Below are positions 1 through 7,715 of a stretch of DNA of 64,000 nucleotides, piece by piece. Made by a program: the position numbers and the translations under genes. Location: assembly GCA_900078375.1 (NCBI GenBank), contig FLQS01000045.1:144058-208057 (forward strand), read 5' to 3'. Origin of the DNA: an uncultured Mycobacterium sp. Its GTDB lineage: Bacteria > Actinomycetota > Actinomycetes > Mycobacteriales > Mycobacteriaceae. The notes under the pieces were generated by a model. That model worked only from the letters and a program-made list of their open reading frames with translations. It was not told the origin of the DNA and searched no databases. The stretch's first letter is position 1, and each line of letters starts with the position of its first letter.

Positions 1-1
1 G

Positions 2-742
2 ATGTCCGCCCAGATGGAGAACTATCGGCGGGCTAACGACCAACTCCGCCAGGCCGAGGCCGCCTCGGCCAAGTCGGCGGCCGACGCCAAGACGGCCGCC
101 GAGCAGGCCGCGGCCGTGCGCGCCGAGCTGCAGCGCAAGCAGTCCCAGCTGCAGGTACAGATCTCGGCTGTGAAGTCGCGCTACCAGACATTGACCCCCG
201 ATCAGCGGACGGCGCTGGCTGCCCCCGGACCGCCGCCGCCGGCCGACATCCTGGCGCTGGGTGCTCCTGCTGGTCTCCCGCCGCTGGCCGACGCGCCGCC
301 GCCGCCGCCGCCGGACGCGCTGCCGGGTCTGCCGCCGCCACCGGACGCCGCCCAGGTCATCCCGATGGCCGCCGTGCCCGTCCCAGGCCCGGGTAGCGAT
401 CAGGGTGCCGTCGCCGTGCAGGCCGCCCTCACCCGGATCGGCGACCCGTACGTCTGGGGTGGCTCCGGTCCCACCCAGTTCGACTGCTCCGGTCTGGTGA
501 TGTGGGCCTTCCAGCAGGCCGGGATCTTCCTGCCACACTCCAGCCAGGCGCTAGCCAACGGCGGTCAGCCGGTCTCGATGGACCAGATGCAGCCCGGCGA
601 CGTTGTGAACTACTACTCCGACGCATCGCATTCGGCGATCTACATCGGAGACGGGATGATGGTCCACGCCTCGACGTTCGGCCGGCCGGTGATGATCTCC
701 CCGGTGAACAACGCCCCGATCTACAACGTCCGCCGCTACTGA
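2..742 (+). CDS. ripC: RipC-like NlpC/P60 peptidoglycan hydrolase (5' truncated by window edge)
   Basis: Secreted D,L-endopeptidase of the NlpC/P60 (C40) family that cuts peptide stems in murein; RipC in mycobacteria is thought to work with FtsEX in daughter-cell separation. The visible 246 residues show an Ala/Gln/Lys-rich coiled coil (about 1-65), a Pro-rich linker (75-120) and an NlpC/P60 domain (about 135-246). Catalytic residues are Cys162 in DCSGLV, His210 in SHSAIYIG and the third polar residue His222 in MVHAS. The reading frame is open to the window edge and no signal peptide is seen, so the ATG at 2 is probably internal: the M. tuberculosis homologue Rv2190c is about 385 aa. It is followed by the HExxH gene and pimB', the usual mycobacterial order. 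Family assignment is firm; the name RipC rests on gene order and the third-His active site. Confidence 0.85.
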   Translation: MSAQMENYRRANDQLRQAEAASAKSAADAKTAAEQAAAVRAELQRKQSQLQVQISAVKSRYQTLTPDQRTALAAPGPPPPADILALGAPAGLPPLADAPPPPPPDALPGLPPPPDAAQVIPMAAVPVPGPGSDQGAVAVQAALTRIGDPYVWGGSGPTQFDCSGLVMWAFQQAGIFLPHSSQALANGGQPVSMDQMQPGDVVNYYSDASHSAIYIGDGMMVHASTFGRPVMISPVNNAPIYNVRRY

Positions 743-782
743 CCGATCGCGACGCCGGCCGGCGGCCGTCGTCGCCGTCGTA

Positions 783-1586
783 TTGGTCGCCGAACTGCTC
801 GCGGCATCGGTTCTGATCGCCGCGCCGTCCGCGCCGCCACCGTCTCCGCACATCGCCGTTCCCGCTCCGGCACCCCTGGTCGTCGGTGACGGCCGCACCG
901 TGCGGCTGATCAGCCTGGGCGGTGCCCCCACCGACGGCGTGCTCGACCGGATCGCCGGGGACATCGGCGACGCCGTCGGAGCGGTCGAGAAGTTCTGGGG
1001 CACCGAGTGGGACCATGAGATCGTCGTGATCGCCACCGACTCGCAGGCGCAGTTCGTCGCGCAGGCCGGCCTGGCCCCGGGCGGCAATTGGGCGGACATC
1101 GCCGCGGTATCGGTCGCCGACCATGTCGACTTCGCGCGCCATCACGCCAGCGGGCAGCGCATCGTGTTCGCGCCCGGTGCTGCCAACATGAGCGACCGCT
1201 CATTGCGGATTGTGTTGACCCACGAGCTGTTTCACCTTGCCGCCCGTGCCGACACCGCGCTGGATGCGCCGCGTTGGCTGCTCGAGGGGGTGGCCGATTT
1301 CGTGGCGCGGCCACCGGAGCCGCTACCGCGGGACGCTGCGGCAGACACCGCGCTGCCCACCGACGCCGACCTGGATGTGGCCGGGCCGCAGCGGGAGCGG
1401 GGCTACGACCGCGCCTGGTGGTTCGCCCGATTCGTCGCCGACAGTTATGGCGTCGACGCGCTGCGCCGGCTCTACGTCGAGGCCTGCGGGCCTGGTCACG
1501 GGGACTTCGAAACCGCAGTGCGCCGCGCGCTTGGCACCGGAACCGCCGAGCTACGCGCCCGCTGGGCGCAGTGGCTGACCCGCTAG
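783..1586 (+). CDS. Exported HExxH metallopeptidase-like protein (Rv2189c-like)
   Basis: Function unknown. The sequence contains a zinc-peptidase signature: H147-E148-L-F-H151 followed by E168 in LLEGVADF, the arrangement of the peptidase MA-like group (two His ligands, a general-base Glu and a downstream Glu ligand). The N-terminus is hydrophobic (about residues 1-20, then a Pro-rich stretch), which suggests a signal peptide or anchor. The start is uncertain: TTG at 783 is the first usable start after the in-frame stop at 705, but the Arg-rich codons just upstream (741-770) would make a good signal n-region and have no ATG, GTG or TTG. It lies 40 bp after the RipC-like gene and just before pimB'. 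Equivalent by position to M. tuberculosis Rv2189c. Activity is inferred from the motif only. Confidence 0.7.
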   Translation: MVAELLAASVLIAAPSAPPPSPHIAVPAPAPLVVGDGRTVRLISLGGAPTDGVLDRIAGDIGDAVGAVEKFWGTEWDHEIVVIATDSQAQFVAQAGLAPGGNWADIAAVSVADHVDFARHHASGQRIVFAPGAANMSDRSLRIVLTHELFHLAARADTALDAPRWLLEGVADFVARPPEPLPRDAAADTALPTDADLDVAGPQRERGYDRAWWFARFVADSYGVDALRRLYVEACGPGHGDFETAVRRALGTGTAELRARWAQWLTR

Positions 1587-1597
1587 CGTAGGTGGCG

Positions 1598-2746
1598 ATG
1601 ACGCGGGTCCTGCTGGTCACCAATGACTTTCCGCCCCGCCGTGGCGGCATCCAGTCCTATCTCGAGCAGTTCGTCGGCCGGCTGGCCGACAGCGGCGAAC
1701 ATGAGCTGACCGTCTACGCCCCGAACTGGAAGGGCGCCGACGACTACGACCGGGCGGCCCGTTACCGCATCGTGCGCCACCCCGGCACGCTGATGCTGCC
1801 CGAGCCGGGAGTGGACCGCCGGATGCGAGCCCTGATCGCCGAGCACGGCATCGAAACGGTGTGGTTCGGCGCCGCCGCGCCGCTGGCGCTGCTGGCCAAC
1901 CGGGCCCGTGGCGCGGGTGCGCGCCGGGTGCTGGCCAGCACCCACGGCCACGAGGTGGGCTGGTCGATGCTGCCCGTCGCCCGCTCGGCGTTGCGGCGCA
2001 TCGGCGAGGACACCGACGTCGTGACCTTCATCAGCCACTACACCCGCGGCCGGATCGCCGCCGCATTCGGCCCTGATGCCGCCCTGGAACACCTGCCGCC
2101 CGGCGTCGACTCCGACCGGTTCCGGCCGAACCCCGCGGCCAGGGCCGAATTGCGCGATCGCTGCGGCCTGAGCCAGCGGCCGACGGTCGTCTGCCTGTCC
2201 CGGCTCGTGCCGCGCAAAGGCCAGGACATGCTCATCAAGGCGCTGCCCGACATCCGCCGCCGGGTCGACGATGCCGTCCTGGTGATCGTCGGCGGCGGAC
2301 CCTACGCCGATGACCTGCACAAGCTGGCCGACAACGTCGGTGTGAGCGATCACGTCATCTTCACCGGGGCGGTGCCCAGCGCCGAACTCGCGGGCCACTA
2401 CGCAATGGCCGATGTCTTTGCGATGCCTTGCCGCACAAGGGGTTCCGGCCTGGATGTGGAGGGGCTGGGCATCGTGTTCCTGGAGGCGTCGGCCACCGGG
2501 GTTCCGGTGGTCGCCGGTGATTCGGGCGGCGCTCCCGAAACCGTCAAACAGGGGGAGACCGGCCGGGTGGTCGACGGGCGCTCGGTCGAGCAGATCGCCG
2601 ACGCCGTCTCGGGCATCCTCGCCGATACCGCGCTGGCCGCGCGGATGGGGGAGGCCGGCCGGCAGTGGGTCGAGACGGACTGGAGCTGGGCCGCCCACAC
2701 CGCTCGGCTTTCCGAACTCCTGCGTGCGGCCGATCGCACCGTGTGA
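1598..2746 (+). CDS. pimB': Phosphatidylinositol mannoside mannosyltransferase PimB'
   Basis: GT4 glycosyltransferase that transfers the second mannose from GDP-mannose to the 6-position of PIM1/Ac1PIM1 at the cytoplasmic face of the membrane, an early step of PIM, LM and LAM synthesis. The Rossmann-B architecture is visible: an N-terminal NDFPPRRGGIQ nucleotide-sugar loop, then VCLSRLVPRKGQD (about residue 200), and the EX7E retaining motif at E288/E296 (EGLGIVFLE). Length (382 aa) and sequence match recalled M. tuberculosis Rv2188c very closely, whose protein also begins MxRVLLVTNDFPP. For this reason ATG 1598 is preferred over the in-frame GTG at 1592. It is 11 bp downstream of the HExxH gene stop, probably co-transcribed. 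Confidence 0.93.
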   Translation: MTRVLLVTNDFPPRRGGIQSYLEQFVGRLADSGEHELTVYAPNWKGADDYDRAARYRIVRHPGTLMLPEPGVDRRMRALIAEHGIETVWFGAAAPLALLANRARGAGARRVLASTHGHEVGWSMLPVARSALRRIGEDTDVVTFISHYTRGRIAAAFGPDAALEHLPPGVDSDRFRPNPAARAELRDRCGLSQRPTVVCLSRLVPRKGQDMLIKALPDIRRRVDDAVLVIVGGGPYADDLHKLADNVGVSDHVIFTGAVPSAELAGHYAMADVFAMPCRTRGSGLDVEGLGIVFLEASATGVPVVAGDSGGAPETVKQGETGRVVDGRSVEQIADAVSGILADTALAARMGEAGRQWVETDWSWAAHTARLSELLRAADRTV

Positions 2747-2756
2747 TCATGTGCCG

Positions 2757-3410
2757 ATGAGCAGCACGACCCGGCTCGTAGCACTCGGCGGTGTCCTGAC
2801 CGCCGTCGCGGCGCTGCTCGGCCCGACCGGTGCCGCCCGGGCCGACGACTGCCCCGACGTCGAGGTGATCTTCGCCCGCGGTACCGGCGAGCCGCCTGGT
2901 ATCGGCCGGGTGGGCCAGGCCTTCGCCGACGCGCTCGCGCCGCAGCTGGGCGGGCGGACCATGGACACCTACGGGGTGAACTACCCGGCCAGCCTGAACT
3001 TCCTCGCGGCAGCATCCGGTGCCGACGACGCGGCCGCCCGCATCGCGGACATGGGTGCCCGGTGCCCGCAGACCTTGTTGGTGCTGGGCGGGTTCTCCCA
3101 GGGTGCGGCCGCGGTGTCGATGCTGGCCGGGGTGCCTCCGGTCGGACAACGGATCGGCAACATCGGGTCGGCGCCGCCGCTGCCACCGGCCAGCGCCGGA
3201 CAGGTCGCCGCGGTCGCGGTGTTCGGCAATCCCGGGGCCCGGTTCGGCACCCCGCTGTCGACCACCGGCCAGTTCGCCGGCCGCGCCATCGACGTGTGCA
3301 GTGGTGGCGACCCGATCTGCTCGGCGGGACGTGACCGCGGCGCGCACAGTGCCTACGAGCTGCCGCCGTACCCCGACCAGGCGGCGGGCTTCGTGGCCGG
3401 TCTGATCTGA
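2757..3410 (+). CDS. Cutinase-family secreted serine esterase (Culp-like)
   Basis: Secreted alpha/beta-hydrolase of the cutinase (CE5) family; mycobacterial Culp proteins hydrolyse short- to medium-chain esters and lipids outside the cell. An N-terminal signal peptide (about 1-28, ending GAARA) is followed by a 190-residue cutinase domain. The triad is visible: Ser114 in GFSQGA, Asp185 in GGDPIC and His197 in GAHSAYE, with Cys pairs near the domain start and next to the Asp. ATG 2757 is chosen because the signal peptide starts there; the longer open frame upstream only overlaps pimB'. It begins 10 bp after the pimB' stop. As recalled, no cutinase sits here in M. tuberculosis, so this gene and the next look like a lineage-specific insertion between pimB' and fadD15. 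Confidence 0.88.
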   Translation: MSSTTRLVALGGVLTAVAALLGPTGAARADDCPDVEVIFARGTGEPPGIGRVGQAFADALAPQLGGRTMDTYGVNYPASLNFLAAASGADDAAARIADMGARCPQTLLVLGGFSQGAAAVSMLAGVPPVGQRIGNIGSAPPLPPASAGQVAAVAVFGNPGARFGTPLSTTGQFAGRAIDVCSGGDPICSAGRDRGAHSAYELPPYPDQAAGFVAGLI

Positions 3411-3427
3411 GGCGTATCCTCGCGCGG

Positions 3428-4693
3428 GTGCTCGCCAGCCCTGAACTCGACCTCCGCACCGGTGCATCCCGGCCGGTGGATGGGCGGCTGGACTCCCTGA
3501 CCGGGCTGCGAGCCCTGGCGGCGCTGCTGGTGGTCGGCACCCACGCGGCCTTCGCGACCGGCAAGCTCAGCCACGGTTTCATCGGCTTGGTGTGGGCTCG
3601 GCTCGAGGTCGGAGTATCGATCTTCTTCGCGCTGTCCGGTTTCCTGCTGTTCCGCCCGTGGGTCGCCGCGGCGGCCGATGCGACGGCGGCGCCGTCGGCT
3701 CGGGTCTACGCCCGGCGCCGGCTTCGCCGGATCATGCCCGCCTACGTGGTGACCGTCCTGGCGGCCTACGGCGTCTACTCGTTCTATTCGACCGGCCCCA
3801 ATCCCGGCCAGAGCCTCACGGGCCTGATCCGGCACCTCACGCTGACCCAGATCTACACCGACAACTATCTGGTGACCTACCTGCATCGGGGGTTGTCGCA
3901 GACCTGGAGCTTGGCCGTGGAGGTGGCGTTCTACGCGGTACTGCCGCTGCTGGCGCATCTGCTGCTGGTGGTGCTGTGCGGCGACCGGTGGCGTCCGGCC
4001 CGGCTGCTGGCCGGTCTGGCCGGCCTGGCCGCGATCAGTCCGCTGTGGCTACTCGTGCTCAACGCAGGCGATTGGCTGCCGAACTCGGCCGGGATGTGGC
4101 TGCCGGCGCAGCTGGCCCCGTTCGCGGGCGGGATGGCGGTGGCTGTGCTGAACGTCATGGGGGTGTGCTGGCGGGCCGGGCTGCTGGTGTCGGCCGCGGC
4201 GGTGCTCTATCTGGTGGTGTCGACCCCGTTGGCCGGGGCCGTCACTCTTGCCCCGGTGCCCCTGTGGGAGCCGCTGGCCAAGGCGCTGCTCTATGCCGCG
4301 ATCGCCACGCTGGTGGTGGCGGCGCCGACGCTGGGCGGGCGCGGGCTGTTCGATCGGCTGTTGAGTAGCAAGCCCATGGTGTGGCTCGGCGAGATCTCCT
4401 ACGAGATCTTCCTGCTGCACGTGTTGGTGATGGCCGTCGTGCTGGGTGCGGTGCTGGGCTGGCCGTTGTTCACCGGCTCACTGCCCGGCCTGTATCTGCT
4501 GACGTTGGCCGTCACGATTCCGTTGGCCTGGCTGCTGCACCGGTTGACCAGTGTGCGGCAGGCTACGTGCCGGTGCCCGGGCAGCCGAGGAGCGCATTTC
4601 CAGTCCAGGTGGGGTGTGCCTTCAAGTTTTCGGCACACCACGCCGCGCCGTCTTCGGTCGTGCTCTTCCACTGATAGGCATGTTGGTCTTTGA
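3428..4693 (+). CDS. Acyltransferase family 3 (OafA/YrhL-type) membrane protein with aberrant C-terminus
   Basis: Integral membrane O-acyltransferase family (PF01757) that acylates sugars or lipids of the envelope; the substrate cannot be read from sequence. The N-terminus shows LTGLRALAALLVVGTHAAF with the family's conserved His, and RRRLRRIMPAY, the usual loop after helix 2. About ten hydrophobic helices run to residue ~375 (LAWLLHRLTSVRQ). Start is GTG 3428. Residues ~379-421 are Cys/Arg/Ser-rich, non-hydrophobic and unlike the family. They are read antisense to the oppositely oriented ORF at 4563-4919, so they look like read-through after loss of the natural stop. The gene follows the cutinase by 17 bp. 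Family call firm; C-terminal part doubtful. Confidence 0.82.
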   Translation: MLASPELDLRTGASRPVDGRLDSLTGLRALAALLVVGTHAAFATGKLSHGFIGLVWARLEVGVSIFFALSGFLLFRPWVAAAADATAAPSARVYARRRLRRIMPAYVVTVLAAYGVYSFYSTGPNPGQSLTGLIRHLTLTQIYTDNYLVTYLHRGLSQTWSLAVEVAFYAVLPLLAHLLLVVLCGDRWRPARLLAGLAGLAAISPLWLLVLNAGDWLPNSAGMWLPAQLAPFAGGMAVAVLNVMGVCWRAGLLVSAAAVLYLVVSTPLAGAVTLAPVPLWEPLAKALLYAAIATLVVAAPTLGGRGLFDRLLSSKPMVWLGEISYEIFLLHVLVMAVVLGAVLGWPLFTGSLPGLYLLTLAVTIPLAWLLHRLTSVRQATCRCPGSRGAHFQSRWGVPSSFRHTTPRRLRSCSSTDRHVGL

Positions 4694-4919
4694 GGGCCTG
4701 CTGACCCTCTGGGCTGGTTGCCGAATTACCGGGCTTGCCCGCAGTCGCAAGCCCCGCATTGCAGTTCAGGAACAGCAACATGGTGTTGTTGGTCTGCTGA
4801 AAATTGTCACCTTTGACCCACGGCGCCTTCTGCGAACGGGTCACGATGCACTGATCGGTCGGCAACTCGGAGTCGACCCGCCCGGCCACGACGGCGGTCA
4901 CCGTTACCTCCGTATGCAC
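4563..4919 (-). CDS. Small Cys-containing mycobacterial protein, no signal peptide; possible N-terminally truncated remnant
   Basis: A 118-residue product read from GTG 4919, 10 bp after the fadD15 stop and on the same strand. It reads like real protein, with PTDQCIVT, TMLLFLNCNAG, GKPGNSATSPEG and CAENLKAHP segments. Such Cys-bearing segments are, from memory, typical of small exported mycobacterial proteins of unknown function. No signal peptide precedes it: the frame stays open upstream into fadD15 but only as shadow coding. The gene may therefore have lost its 5' end, or it may be a short fadD15 operon member. Its stop (4563) lies exactly where the membrane core of the convergent acyltransferase ends. 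Function unknown. Confidence 0.5.
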   Translation of the reverse strand: MHTEVTVTAVVAGRVDSELPTDQCIVTRSQKAPWVKGDNFQQTNNTMLLFLNCNAGLATAGKPGNSATSPEGQQALKDQHAYQWKSTTEDGAAWCAENLKAHPTWTGNALLGCPGTGT

Positions 4920-4929
4920 CGCGGTGGGC

Positions 4930-6729
4930 TTATTTGGCGTAAATCGCCGCGATCTCGTCGGCGAACTTCTCGGCCACCACGTTGCGCTTGACCTTTAGCG
5001 TCGGCGTCAGCTCACCGGTTTGGACGGTGAAGTCGCAAGGCAGAATCCGGAATTTACGGATCGACTCCGCATGCGACACATGCTGATTGGCGTCCTTGAC
5101 GGCCAGCTCGATCTCGGCGGCCAGATCGGGATCCTCCCGGAGATCGCCGACCGAGGCGCCGGCCGGCTTGCCGTGGTGGGATTTCCACAGGTCGAACGTC
5201 TCGGGGTCGATGGCGATCAGCGCACCGATGAACGGCTGTTTGTCACCGACGGCCATCGCCTGGCTGATCAGCGGATGTGCCCGCAGCGCATCCTCGAGCA
5301 CGGCCGGGGCGACGTTCTTGCCCCCAGCCGTCACGATGATCTCCTTCTTGCGCCCGGTGATCGACAGGAAGCCGTCGGCGTCGACGCTGGCCAGGTCACC
5401 GGTGTGGAACCAGCCGTCGACGATCGCCTCGGCGGTGGCCTTCTCGTTACGCCAGTAGCCGCTGAACACCACGCCGCCCTTGACCAGAAGTTCGCCGTCC
5501 TCGGCCACCTTCATGGCGTTGCCCGGGATCAGCTTCCCGACGGTGCCGACCTTCAGCTCGCCGATCCGGTTCACCGTGATCGCTGCGCTGGTCTCGGTCA
5601 GGCCGTACCCCTCATAGATGGACAGCCCGACACCGCGGTAGAAGTGGCCGAGCCGTTTGCCTAGCGGCGCACCACCGGAGATCGCCGCGTGGCAGTCACC
5701 GCCGAGGGCGGCGCGCAGCTTGCCGTACACCAACTTGTCGAACACCGCATGCGCGGCGCGTAGCACGAGATTGGGTGTCCCGGTTGCCTGCGCTTCGCTG
5801 TACGCGATCGCCGCCTTGGTGGCCAGCTCAAAGATCCGGCCCTTGCCGCTGTCGCGGGCGTTCAACTCGGCTGTGTTGTAGACCTTTTCGAACACCCGGG
5901 GCACCGACACCACGATCGTCGGCTTGAACAACTGAAGCATCGGCACCAGGCTCTTGATGTCGCTGGTGTAGCCCAGCGTCACCTTGTTGGCGAACGCCGT
6001 CATCGACAGCGCGCGGGACAGCACGTGAGCCAGGGGCAGGAACACCAGCAGCCGCTCATGTTGCCGCAGCAGGGTGGGGAAACACGTTGCCGCCCCACGG
6101 GTTTCGGAAAGCAGATTGGAGTGGGTCAGCTGCACGCCCTTTGGCCTGCCGGTGGTGCCCGAGGTGTAGATCAGGGTCGCCGGGTCGGTTGACCGCAGCT
6201 CGGCCAGCCGACGGTTCAGCTCCGCGGGGTCGGCACCGGCCGCGGCCTCGGCCAGCAGGTCGAGCGCGGTCGGGCCCGATGACTCGATGCGCAGCGTGTT
6301 GCGTAGGCCCGGCAGCACGTCGTGCAGTTCGGAGATCATCTGGGCGTGTGCCTCGGTCTCGGTGAACGCGAGTACCGCGCCGGAATCCTCCAGCACCCAG
6401 TGGACCTGCTCGGCCGAGGACGTCTCGTAGATCGGAACCGTGACTGCGCCGACCGACAGGATCGCGTAATCGAGGATGACCCACTCGTAGCGGGTCGCTG
6501 ACAGGATCGCCACCCGGTCACCGGCCTGTACGCCCTGCGCGATCAATCCCAGGGCCGCCGAGCGGATCTGGGCGGCTACCTCGGCACACGTGACGTCGGT
6601 CCAGGCACCGTCGACGAGGCGCTGCAGGATCGGGTAGTCCGGATCGGTGCGCTCGTGGGAGTACACGGAGCTGACGACATTGTCGTGTTCACCGATGGTG
6701 AACGATGCCGGAACGCTGTATTCACGCAT
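4930..6729 (-). CDS. fadD15: Long-chain fatty-acid-CoA ligase FadD15
   Basis: AMP-forming acyl-CoA synthetase: fatty acid + ATP + CoA to acyl-CoA via an acyl-adenylate. The 599 residues match the recalled M. tuberculosis FadD15 almost end to end. The P-loop-like motif YTSGTTGRPKG lies at 188-198, the core motif near YEGYGLTE, the GDL/GRKKEII hinge near residue 440, and the C-terminal lysine in LTPTLKVKR. The start is ATG 6729 (MREYSVPASF), as in the homologue. The frame is open another 82 codons upstream but that part overlaps the divergent gene at 6794 and is not homologous. Divergent from the SRPBCC gene with a 64-bp shared promoter gap. Confidence 0.93.
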   Translation of the reverse strand: MREYSVPASFTIGEHDNVVSSVYSHERTDPDYPILQRLVDGAWTDVTCAEVAAQIRSAALGLIAQGVQAGDRVAILSATRYEWVILDYAILSVGAVTVPIYETSSAEQVHWVLEDSGAVLAFTETEAHAQMISELHDVLPGLRNTLRIESSGPTALDLLAEAAAGADPAELNRRLAELRSTDPATLIYTSGTTGRPKGVQLTHSNLLSETRGAATCFPTLLRQHERLLVFLPLAHVLSRALSMTAFANKVTLGYTSDIKSLVPMLQLFKPTIVVSVPRVFEKVYNTAELNARDSGKGRIFELATKAAIAYSEAQATGTPNLVLRAAHAVFDKLVYGKLRAALGGDCHAAISGGAPLGKRLGHFYRGVGLSIYEGYGLTETSAAITVNRIGELKVGTVGKLIPGNAMKVAEDGELLVKGGVVFSGYWRNEKATAEAIVDGWFHTGDLASVDADGFLSITGRKKEIIVTAGGKNVAPAVLEDALRAHPLISQAMAVGDKQPFIGALIAIDPETFDLWKSHHGKPAGASVGDLREDPDLAAEIELAVKDANQHVSHAESIRKFRILPCDFTVQTGELTPTLKVKRNVVAEKFADEIAAIYAK

Positions 6730-6793
6730 ACCGACCAGCCTAGTCAACGGGCGGCCGGTGGCCTCGCGGGTCCGATATGTGAAGCTAGTGCGC

Positions 6794-7183
6794 ATGAACA
6801 GCATCCAGGTCGCCGACGAGACGTTTGTCGCGGCGGATCCGGCGGCGGTGGGGCGTGCGGTCGCGGACCGGGCGAGCTGGCGGAGATGGTGGCCGGATCT
6901 GCGGCTGGAGGTCGTCGAGGACCGCGCCGACAAGGGCCTGCGGTGGACGGTCACCGGTCCGCTGACCGGCACCATGGAAATCTGGCTGGAACCGGTGCTC
7001 GACGGTGTGCTGTTGCACTACTTTCTGCACGCCGAGCCGTCCGGCGTCGCGGCCTGGCAACTGGCCAAGATGAACCTGCCCAAGCTGACCCATGAGCGTC
7101 GGGTCGCTGGGAAACGGATGGCGTTCGAGGTGAAAACCACGCTGGACGCGGCACGCCCGGTGGGCGTCGCACCCCGGCACTGA
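6794..7183 (+). CDS. SRPBCC-type conserved protein (Rv2186c-like)
   Basis: A 129-residue polyketide-cyclase/START-like fold protein (SRPBCC), expected to enclose a hydrophobic ligand; ligand unknown. Features are the N-terminal strand QVADETFVAADPAAVGRAV, the W-rich RASWRRWWPDL, the middle strands ending in GTMEIWLEPVLDGVLLHYFLHAE and a C-terminal helix. The length equals that recalled for M. tuberculosis Rv2186c, and the order fadD15 / Rv2186c / Rv2185c is conserved. ATG 6794 is the only sensible start; upstream frame overlaps fadD15. It heads a run of same-strand genes continuing to the PlsC-like gene. Confidence 0.8.
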   Translation: MNSIQVADETFVAADPAAVGRAVADRASWRRWWPDLRLEVVEDRADKGLRWTVTGPLTGTMEIWLEPVLDGVLLHYFLHAEPSGVAAWQLAKMNLPKLTHERRVAGKRMAFEVKTTLDAARPVGVAPRH

Positions 7184-7280
7184 TATCGGGTCACACCCTG
7201 GGCCGGGAGGGTACCGTTTGTGGCCGAGGGAGCGCGATCGTCTCGGGTCGCGCAGCGCAAAGCGACGGGAATTGGCAACA

Positions 7281-7715
7281 GTGGCTGACAAGACGGCGCA
7301 GACCATCTACATCGATGCGGATCCCCGCACTGTGATGGACGCCATCGCCGATATCGGTGCGTACCCGCAGTGGGTCTCGGAGTACAAGGAGACCGAGGTT
7401 CTCGATTCCGACGAACAGGGTTACCCGCTGACTGCCCGGCTGGTGCTGGATGCCGCGGTGCTCAAGGACACCATGGTGCTGTCCTACGACTGGCCGGCCG
7501 ACCGCAAGTCGGTGCGCTGGTCGCTGGTCTCGAGCTCGCTGCTGAGGGCGCTCGATGGTGCATATACGTTGGCCCCCAAGGGTTCTGGAACCGATGTCAC
7601 CTACGAGTTGTCGGTGGACCTGGTCATCCCGATGATCGGGTTACTCAAGCGCAAGGCTGAGCGCCGGCTGACCGACACCGCTCTCAAGGACCTGAAGAAA
7701 TGGGTCGAGGGCTGA
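7281..7715 (+). CDS. SRPBCC protein TB16.3-like (Rv2185c family)
   Basis: A 144-residue cyclase/dehydrase-type SRPBCC protein, a soluble cup-shaped lipid-binding fold. Motifs include TIYIDADPRTVMDAIADI, YPQWVSEYKE, a central APKGSGTDVTYELSVDL and the terminal amphipathic helix with KRKAERRLTDTALKDLKKWVEG. Length and most residues agree with recalled M. tuberculosis TB16.3. Start GTG 7281 (MADKTAQT) is taken from that homology; TTG 7275 is also in frame. The stop is directly followed by the GTG of the ArsA-like gene (no gap), indicating co-translation. Role unknown; two consecutive SRPBCC proteins beside an ArsA ATPase and an acyltransferase hint at lipid handling (inference). Confidence 0.85.
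   Translation: MADKTAQTIYIDADPRTVMDAIADIGAYPQWVSEYKETEVLDSDEQGYPLTARLVLDAAVLKDTMVLSYDWPADRKSVRWSLVSSSLLRALDGAYTLAPKGSGTDVTYELSVDLVIPMIGLLKRKAERRLTDTALKDLKKWVEG

Noticed and set aside
6730..6975. N-terminal extension of FadD15 by 82 residues
   Set aside because: The extension is Arg/Ser-rich, overlaps the divergent SRPBCC gene and is absent from the recalled M. tuberculosis protein that begins MREISVPA.
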